A DNA stretch of 19,527 nucleotides from Promethearchaeota archaeon (GTDB lineage: Archaea; Asgardarchaeota; Lokiarchaeia; Sigynarchaeales; SOKP01). Under the pieces are notes generated by a model that saw only the letters and a list, made by a program, of their open reading frames with translations, was not told the DNA's origin and searched no databases. Position 1 is the stretch's first letter, and each line of letters starts with the position of its first letter. Shown here one piece after another: positions 14,437 through 19,527 of the stretch. The DNA lies in the NCBI GenBank assembly GCA_030605085.1, contig JAUWBH010000113.1, positions 1 to 19,527 on the forward strand. Reading direction: 5' to 3'. A program made the translations under genes and the position numbers.

Positions 14437-16062
14437 TTAGTGGATTTGTCGCTCTTTCCCTTTCCAAAATTCTTCTTTTAACACTCTTTTCAAAATTTTT
14501 CCTGCCGCACTTACAGGTAAATCGTCTTTAAATACTACTTTTTTAGGTCTTTTGTAGTTGGCGAGATATTCCCCACAATAATTGATAATTTGCTCCTCCG
14601 TTAAACTAGCTCCTTTTTTTGGTACAATTAAAGCAATTACTGCCTCACCCCATTTTTTGTCTGGGATTCCAATTACAGCACATAATTTAACACCGTTGAG
14701 TTGGTAGATAACATTTTCAACTTCGGCGGGATAAACATTCTCACCTCCAGATACTATCATGTCTTTAGCCCTATCTGTTAAGAACAAGTATTCTCTCCCG
14801 TCAATTTCCTTCAAATATCCCATATCTCCCGTAAATAACCATTTCTTACCATCAATTTCTCTTATAGTATCTTGCGTTAACTGCTCCTTGTTCCAATAAC
14901 CTTTCATTATAGAATTTCCCGAAGCAATAATTTGCCCTATTTCACATTTAGGGAGGAAATTTCCTTTTTCATCGACAATTGCCACTGAAGTACCAACTAG
15001 AGGTCGTCCACCACTTTTTAAAATCTCGGGATTTTTCTTCGCATATTCATGATCTTCCGAAGTTAATTGAGTAATAACAGGCGAATATTCTGTTTGTCCA
15101 TAAGCTTGCCGAAAGCTAGTATTTGGCAATAAATCTAAAGCCTTCGATAATACCGAAGGAGAAATAGGTGCTGCACCGTAAGTTAAATTCGCAAGGCTGC
15201 TGATATCGTATTTTTTGGCTTCTTCAGATTCTAAGTATTCTATCAAAGAAATGATATTAGTTGGAACACATACCAAATGATTAGCTTTATATTTGTCAAT
15301 CGATTGAACTATTTTATCTGCCTTAAATCCTCTATGTAAATAAAGAGTAAATCCCGCTTGTGATGACATCAAAAATACTATCATCGCAGCCAAATGAAAA
15401 ATTGGAATTGGAACTATAATTCTTTGTTCGAGCATTTTCAATTCTTCTTTGGGATCAAAATCTGGTTTTTCGTGTAAGGATTCTATGATCGTTTGAGCGC
15501 TTTTCATCATATTATCAAAAAGTCCTTTATGCGTTAACAAAACTCCCTTAGGAAATCCCGTAGTTCCTCCCGTATACGCGATAAATACTACATCTTCGCT
15601 TGTAACTTTTTTAGGTGGCGTGAGCCTCTTTCCCTCAAAAGGTATTTGGCAAAGTTCGTCGAATCTTTGTTCGGAAATAAATTCTTTAATGAAAGGACAT
15701 TTCTCTTTATAATATTTTATATCGTCAATAAATCTATCTCCATAAATTAACATCACTGGCTTACAATCATTTAAACAATATTCTATTTCTTTTTTCGCCA
15801 TAAAAAAATTCAGTGGCACTGTAATGGCAGATGTTCTGCTAATTGAATAATACGCTACACAGATCTCAATACTATTTTCCAATAGAAGGGCAATTCTTTC
15901 GCCTGGATTAATTTTAAAGTCGTTAATAACATAATTAGCAAAATTATTACATCTTTGTTCCCATTCAATATAGCTAATACTTTTTTCTTTCAATACATCA
16001 ACGAGAGCGACCTTATCCTTCTTCATTTTAGAAACAATTTTTACAATTTGATCTAATCTCAT
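14437..16062 (-). CDS. Acyl-CoA synthetase (AMP-forming, long/medium-chain type)
   Basis: A 541-residue adenylate-forming enzyme that activates a carboxylic acid with ATP and CoA. All core motifs are present: the phosphate loop YTGGTTGFPKG (163-173), YGQTE (321-325), LFTGD (409-413), D430-R431 in LTDRAKDMIVSGGENVYPAEVE (428-449, quoted in part), and catalytic K522 in the AAGKILKR context. There is no signal peptide or membrane segment. It is preceded by the second flavoprotein (74-nt gap) and followed by the enoyl-CoA enzyme. The AOR enzymes of this window make or consume free acids, so this synthetase is the natural link between them and CoA thioesters. Chain length and substrate class are not predictable from the motifs. 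GTGAAG shortly before the ATG is a weak ribosome site. Confidence 0.92.
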   Translation of the reverse strand: MRLDQIVKIVSKMKKDKVALVDVLKEKSISYIEWEQRCNNFANYVINDFKINPGERIALLLENSIEICVAYYSISRTSAITVPLNFFMAKKEIEYCLNDCKPVMLIYGDRFIDDIKYYKEKCPFIKEFISEQRFDELCQIPFEGKRLTPPKKVTSEDVVFIAYTGGTTGFPKGVLLTHKGLFDNMMKSAQTIIESLHEKPDFDPKEELKMLEQRIIVPIPIFHLAAMIVFLMSSQAGFTLYLHRGFKADKIVQSIDKYKANHLVCVPTNIISLIEYLESEEAKKYDISSLANLTYGAAPISPSVLSKALDLLPNTSFRQAYGQTEYSPVITQLTSEDHEYAKKNPEILKSGGRPLVGTSVAIVDEKGNFLPKCEIGQIIASGNSIMKGYWNKEQLTQDTIREIDGKKWLFTGDMGYLKEIDGREYLFLTDRAKDMIVSGGENVYPAEVENVIYQLNGVKLCAVIGIPDKKWGEAVIALIVPKKGASLTEEQIINYCGEYLANYKRPKKVVFKDDLPVSAAGKILKRVLKEEFWKGKERQIH

Positions 16063-16136
16063 TTTTCTTCACATTAAGTGTTTTTTTTTTTATTTATAAC
16101 TGTTTTTATTTTGTTGATTGAATTTGACTTTGTTGT

Positions 16137-17615
16137 TTAAATCTCGCTTTTGTCAATGTTCCCTAAAATGGCATCAGCGCATTTGATGCCTGAGTCTGCA
16201 GCAAGCTGTACCCCAATTCCATGTGAATTTCGGCCACATGTATCTCCTACTGCGTAAAGTCCCTCGATAGGATCCAATATCGAGGAGGGTTTATTATTAC
16301 CGGTCTGACTTGGAATTAAACCTAAACCCTCAACAGGTCCTGCAGGTTTTCCTGAAGCTGCAGCATTATCTTTAGGAAATGAAACATCAACGAAATCAAG
16401 TTTCCTATCTAAATCCGGAAAAAACGAGTGGAGATCTTCCCAATAAATATCTTTCCATCTTTCCCAATCTGGTCCCTTCGCAGGGGTTAGCGTTCCAAAG
16501 ATTACAGTTTGACACCCTGGAGGAGCAACTTTAGGATCTATGTTAGATAACACAGGACCAAAAAATCCATTTGACAGTGGAGCTCCAGGACCGTATTTAT
16601 CACCCCAATCGTGTAAAGATGGATGATAACAATTAATTAACGCCCACTTTTCAATAATAGGTTCCTTTAACGCAAGCTTAAATGTTATCGAAGAAAGAGA
16701 TGGTGTTAAAGTCTCTATTTTTTCCAAATATTTCTTCTCAAAATAATCTCGTCCAACTAAATTAAGAATTGTCCATTTTAACGAGAGATTAGACACGACA
16801 ATTGGAGCTTCTATAAGTTTATCGCCTACCATGACGCCTTTAACCTTATTACCTTTAATAACAATGGTTTTAACTGGCGAATTTGTGAGAACTTCTCCGC
16901 CGTAGTGCACAATAGCATCTGCAATAGCATCTGGAATCGCTTGAGCGGCACCACTTACGGGATATTGATACCCTTCTTTAGACAGCATTTCTTCTTTAAA
17001 GCAATGAATAAACTCAGCTGCGCTCGCTTTTGAAATTCCTATAGCAAACATGCCTGCTAAAAGAAACGCAAAAGTACCGTGAATAAAAGGATCTTCGGTT
17101 ATATGATTTAACCATTGCGTGACCGTTAAACCCTCTTCGTATAATACTTTTAATTTTCTTTTATTCATTGTTAAGATTTTTGTCATTACTGAAGTAAAAT
17201 CTTTTATAGTCCCCCTCGAAAAACCCATCTTTTTTAAACTATCTACACCTATCCCTTCTTTTTTGCTATCTGATGGTTTTGACAATTTAGATAGCGAATT
17301 TATGTTGAAATTAATCGGAAAATAACCTTCCTGTCTATATATTTTCATCGCAGATCTTTCGTTAAGATGCTTAACAAATTTTAAGTAATTTAACTCTAAT
17401 CTATCAAAAATTTTTCCAAATGGACCGTTTAATCCAGAAGAAAACATATGGACTGCTCGGTCGAAAGTATAACCTTGCTTTTGATAAGAACTACACGCAC
17501 CGCCGATAAATGAATTTTTTTCTAAAACGGTAACTTTATGCCCCCCATGGGCTAATAAAGCGGCACAGCTTAAGCCGCCAATTCCTGCTCCAATAACAAT
17601 AACATCTTCTTTCAT
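16137..17615 (-). CDS. Phytoene-desaturase/carotenoid-isomerase-like FAD oxidoreductase
   Basis: A 492-residue flavoprotein of the CrtI-like superfamily. The N-terminal FAD fold is VIVIGAGIGGLSCAALL (5-21), with E32 and GGACSSY (38-44). The C-terminal FAD motif is GLYAVGDTCG (452-461) with the usual GD, unlike the GAW form of the flavoprotein at 7501-9054; the two are clearly different subfamilies. It lies 72 nt after the DUF35 gene and 74 nt before the acyl-CoA synthetase on the same strand, so its context is acyl-CoA or lipid metabolism. No other carotenoid gene is present. Desaturation, saturation or isomerisation of an isoprenoid or fatty chain are all possible. No clear ribosome site precedes the ATG. 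Confidence 0.85.
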   Translation of the reverse strand: MKEDVIVIGAGIGGLSCAALLAHGGHKVTVLEKNSFIGGACSSYQKQGYTFDRAVHMFSSGLNGPFGKIFDRLELNYLKFVKHLNERSAMKIYRQEGYFPINFNINSLSKLSKPSDSKKEGIGVDSLKKMGFSRGTIKDFTSVMTKILTMNKRKLKVLYEEGLTVTQWLNHITEDPFIHGTFAFLLAGMFAIGISKASAAEFIHCFKEEMLSKEGYQYPVSGAAQAIPDAIADAIVHYGGEVLTNSPVKTIVIKGNKVKGVMVGDKLIEAPIVVSNLSLKWTILNLVGRDYFEKKYLEKIETLTPSLSSITFKLALKEPIIEKWALINCYHPSLHDWGDKYGPGAPLSNGFFGPVLSNIDPKVAPPGCQTVIFGTLTPAKGPDWERWKDIYWEDLHSFFPDLDRKLDFVDVSFPKDNAAASGKPAGPVEGLGLIPSQTGNNKPSSILDPIEGLYAVGDTCGRNSHGIGVQLAADSGIKCADAILGNIDKSEI

Positions 17616-17687
17616 GATAAAATAATTAAATTTTTATAAAAATAAAAAAAAAGTTAGAAATTTATAACATTATATTTATTAAAATCC

Positions 17688-18209
17688 TTAATCTTGTTTT
17701 TCTTGTTCAAGCTTGTTGATTTCAACTGCCGGATCTTCTATAGGTTCGTAATGATCGATGTCATACCACGATCCCGTTTTTTCTTTTGCCCAAACAGCTT
17801 TTACGGGCATTCCAATGTAAATAGAATGAAAATCAATTCCCTTTGTAATATTATGTAGCCATACTGTATCGGCACCATCTTGACGAACTACTATAATAGG
17901 ATAAGGTCTTTCGCGATTTTTATCGTCTGTATCGTATGTAGCTGAACCAGTTGCAATAGTACCCGTTTCAGGTAATCTAACCCATTGATCAGGTTTTACT
18001 AGACATCTTCCACATATTAATCTTGGCGGGAATGAAACTGTGTTACAACTTCTACATTTGAGTCCTAAAACATGACCTTTTTTTAATCCTTTCAAAAATA
18101 CTTTAGTCCTCGATAAATTGAATTTGTATCTATAATTCATCAGATACCAATTACCATGCAACGTTCTAGTTCTCTTATATTGTTTTTTAACATAATCTGG
18201 CAATGGCAT
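17688..18209 (-). CDS. DUF35 zinc-ribbon/OB-fold protein (thiolase-partner type)
   Basis: A 173-residue protein of the DUF35 family. An N-terminal helical part is followed by a rubredoxin-like zinc ribbon with C52, C55, C66 and C69 (CRSC...CGRC), then an OB-like domain from about 78 to 150 (TGTIATGSATYDT, PIIVVRQDGADTVWLHN). Archaeal members bind acyl-CoA thiolase and HMG-CoA synthase and channel the intermediate between them. Here no thiolase or HMG-CoA synthase lies next to it within the window. The start is firm: GGAGGTGA at 18218-18225 on the minus strand is 8 nt before the ATG. It is the first gene of the minus-strand series leading to the flavoprotein and acyl-CoA synthetase. The N-terminal portion (about 45 residues) is longer than in minimal family members. 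Confidence 0.88.
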   Translation of the reverse strand: MPLPDYVKKQYKRTRTLHGNWYLMNYRYKFNLSRTKVFLKGLKKGHVLGLKCRSCNTVSFPPRLICGRCLVKPDQWVRLPETGTIATGSATYDTDDKNRERPYPIIVVRQDGADTVWLHNITKGIDFHSIYIGMPVKAVWAKEKTGSWYDIDHYEPIEDPAVEINKLEQEKQD

Positions 18210-18262
18210 TATTTACTTCACCTCCATTTTCTTTGAAAATCATAATTTTTAATTATAAAACT
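18210..18262 (-). promoter_or_regulatory. Probable archaeal promoter and ribosome site of the DUF35-led gene series
   Basis: On the minus strand, TTTTATAATT (18251-18260) is preceded by a purine-rich run like a BRE. A start site about 26 nt downstream would give a leader of roughly 20 nt that contains GGAGGTGA (18218-18225), 8 nt before the ATG. This is the best-formed expression signal in the window. Confidence 0.5.
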
Positions 18263-18356
18263 TTTTTTCTTGATTTTTTTCTATAATTATTTTATGATTA
18301 AAAATTTAATAAATGTTATTTTGACAATTTGAAAAAATTGTAGGTTAAACCAATTA

Positions 18357-18444
18357 TTGCACATCATTGTAAATTATTTTATTGGATTTTTTTCGAACAA
18401 TTCATACTATTGTAAATTATTTAGTTCATACTACTATAAATTAT
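18357..18444 (+). repeat. Three copies of a 20-bp direct repeat in the right intergenic region
   Basis: Copies start at 18357, 18401 and 18425. The second (TTCATACTATTGTAAATTAT) and third differ at two of 20 positions and are spaced by 24 bp; the first is more diverged (16 of 20). They lie about 150-235 nt upstream of the DUF35 start. Regular spacing suggests binding sites for a regulator, but AT-rich slippage is an alternative. Confidence 0.4.
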
Positions 18445-18799
18445 AGCATAAATTAAATTCAGTATTTATAGGTTAGAAAGCGTGTATCCAACAATGAAAT
18501 TAGTCTTAAATATTACCGTTAAATTTCCCATTTTATCCCAATTAATAATTAGTCTAACTACTATAAAAAGGTTAAAATTAAGGGAAGTAATTTTAGAGGT
18601 TTTCCATAGGGAATAAAGTTTTCTCTAGTCGTTGCCTTAATTTCACTTTCCCATTAATGATTTGAAATATTTTTCTATTTAAACATCTCACTTTATTTAA
18701 ATTATTTAATAAGGTGATACCTAGATATTATGGTCAAAATTAGAAATTTATAGAGGTTTTGATTTATATATAATTTTTTTTTCTGCTGTTTATAGGATT

Positions 18800-18949
18800 A
18801 TGGCTAGTAGTAAAAATTCTCATAAAGAAGATGAGGAGTTAGAGGAGTTGGATGAAAGGTTTATTCGGAAAATCGAAAGCTATATAGATGAGAAGCTAAA
18901 ACCTATTTTGGAAAAAGCTAAATTAAAAAAGGATTATTATAATATTTAA
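18800..18949 (+). CDS. Small charged helical protein, unknown function
   Basis: A 49-codon ORF (MASSKNSHKEDEELEELDE... to KDYYNI). After a polar N-terminus it forms a run of heptad-like acidic and basic residues (EELDERFIRKIESYIDEKL) expected to be one amphipathic helix, possibly a coiled coil. TTTATATATAA at 18763-18773 is spaced for a start site a few bases before the ATG, which would give a nearly leaderless message; AGGA at 18794-18797 is too close to serve as an ordinary ribosome site. Composition differs from the surrounding AT-rich spacer, which favours real coding. No family is recognised and no enzymatic role is suggested. Confidence 0.5.
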   Translation: MASSKNSHKEDEELEELDERFIRKIESYIDEKLKPILEKAKLKKDYYNI

Positions 18950-19077
18950 AATCGAATACAAAACAATCAATCATCTTTCATTTATAAATATTTATCAAAA
19001 ACTACAAAATTTCTAAAAATTTTTTTCTTTATTCAGTTCGCTGAATTAAAACACCAAGAAACCTATATTTTCTTTAT
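18950..19077. other. Short spacer with a tetraloop hairpin
   Basis: AT-rich spacer. ATTCAG-TTCG-CTGAAT at 19031-19046 forms a 6-bp stem closed by a UUCG loop (CGAA on the other strand). It lies between the convergent small ORF and the pseudogene and could help end either transcript, but lacks a proper downstream U-run. AAATTTCTA occurs at 19007-19015. Confidence 0.3.
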
Positions 19078-19357
19078 TTAATTGTTGATCTTTTCGTTCT
19101 TTTTGTTTTTTTTACCCTCCTTTTTAAGCTCTACGTCAATTAAAAGGTCGTGGTCTATTTTTAATTTGTACCTTCTTACATAAAATTCTTTAAATTCGAA
19201 GAAAAGAAAAATATTGATAAACGGCTTCTTTTAATTCTGTATCTTGAGAAATGTATCTTTTAAGAAAAGCCTTAACTTTAGGTAAGTCTTTTTGAACTTG
19301 TTGGGAAACATCTTTGTCGCGCAAATTTAACGCTTTATTAGTTTCGGGAAAATACAA
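19078..19357 (-). pseudogene. Frameshifted gene fragment, unknown family
   Basis: On the minus strand one frame encodes FPETNKALNLRDKDVSQQ... through KAFLKRYISQDTELKEAVYQ and stops at 19190-19192. Shifting frame by one base at a T-rich run near 19198-19212 continues smoothly into FEFKEFYVRRYKLKIDHD... and a lysine/asparagine-rich tail ending at TAA 19078-19080. Both halves have the charged, helical composition of real protein, so the simplest reading is one gene broken by a frameshift. The only start in the first frame is a TTG (19355-19357) and the frame is closed by TAA at about 19397-19399, so the 5' end may also be lost. A sequencing error could mimic the frameshift. Confidence 0.45.
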
Positions 19358-19527
19358 AATCTCAAGACTTAGCGGGATTAGCCAAACGATTACTAATTAC
19401 TTATTAAAGGACGAAGCTTGTATCGAAGACAACGAATTTAATCGTATGGTACTGCTCTTTCTTAGTAGATACGTTTACCGTTTTATTATACATCCTACAT
19501 TCAAATTAGATTTCAAAAGAAAACTAC
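19296..19527 (+). CDS. Partial ORF running off the right edge, possible helix-turn-helix start
   Basis: A plus-strand frame is open from after TGA (19293-19295) to the window end, 77 codons. From GKYKISRLSGISQTITNYLL onward it looks like a DNA-binding helix pair, followed by NRMVLLFLSRYVYRF and a basic segment. The only plausible early start is TTG at 19314-19316, so it may be a 5'-truncated fragment rather than an intact gene. Its first 60 bases overlap the minus-strand pseudogene antisense. No family recognised. Confidence 0.35.

Larger units (their letters stand above)
18210..18799. other. 590-nt intergenic region with little coding potential
   Basis: Apart from the DUF35 promoter and the direct repeats, this stretch holds one 40-codon plus-strand ORF (18494-18616, MKLVLNITVKF...VFHRE). 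A TATA-like TATTTATAGG lies about 27 nt before its ATG; I cannot judge whether it is real. TAGAAATTT is at 18741-18749 and a TATA-like TTTATATATAA at 18763-18773. No tRNA, rRNA or CRISPR structure is visible. Confidence 0.4.

Noticed and set aside
18357..18444. Possible small CRISPR array
   Set aside because: Repeat-to-repeat steps are 44 and 24 bp, the copies are imperfect and lack uniform spacers, and no cas gene is nearby.
18576..18644. AAATTAAGG / CCTTAATTT inverted pair
   Set aside because: Short, AT-rich and widely spaced; no U-run or other sign of a functional hairpin.

Overview
The window is strongly AT-rich and compactly coded. It carries three tungsten/molybdenum aldehyde:ferredoxin oxidoreductases (AOR family), three iron-dependent alcohol dehydrogenases, an SCP2 lipid-binding protein, two phytoene-desaturase-like flavoproteins, an acyl-CoA synthetase, an enoyl-CoA hydratase/isomerase, a DUF35 zinc-ribbon/OB protein and a seven-helix membrane protein. 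Several starts have a Shine-Dalgarno matching an ATCACCTCC-type 16S end, and some have an archaeal-looking TATA element about 26 nt before a short leader. Gene content, style and AT bias fit an anaerobic archaeon, most likely an Asgard (Lokiarchaeia-like) lineage. This is an inference: no rRNA or other marker gene is present.

Layout. At 3-89 (+) is the tail of a gene entering from the left. On the minus strand, 138-3775 holds SCP2, alcohol dehydrogenase A and AOR-A. Also on the minus strand, 3918-7120 holds dehydrogenase B and AOR-B. Position 7260-7406 (+) is a relic of a further AOR C-terminus. A phytoene-desaturase-like flavoprotein occupies 7501-9054 (-). On the plus strand, 9235-12411 holds dehydrogenase C and AOR-C, a paralogous copy of module B in inverted orientation. 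From 18209 down to 12605 five minus-strand genes follow one another: DUF35, second flavoprotein, acyl-CoA synthetase, enoyl-CoA hydratase/isomerase and 7TM protein. The right end (18210-19527) is mostly non-coding, with short direct repeats, one small charged ORF and two broken or partial gene fragments lying back to back.

How the genes may work together. Each dehydrogenase/AOR pair can interconvert an alcohol, its aldehyde and the carboxylic acid, coupling NAD(P)H to ferredoxin. The acyl-CoA synthetase would activate an acid, the enoyl-CoA enzyme would act on its double bond, and SCP2, DUF35 and the flavoproteins point to lipid or isoprenoid substrates. I read the window as a lipid or isoprenoid alcohol/aldehyde/acid conversion island that grew by duplicating the dehydrogenase-AOR unit. 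The substrate and direction of flux cannot be read from sequence.
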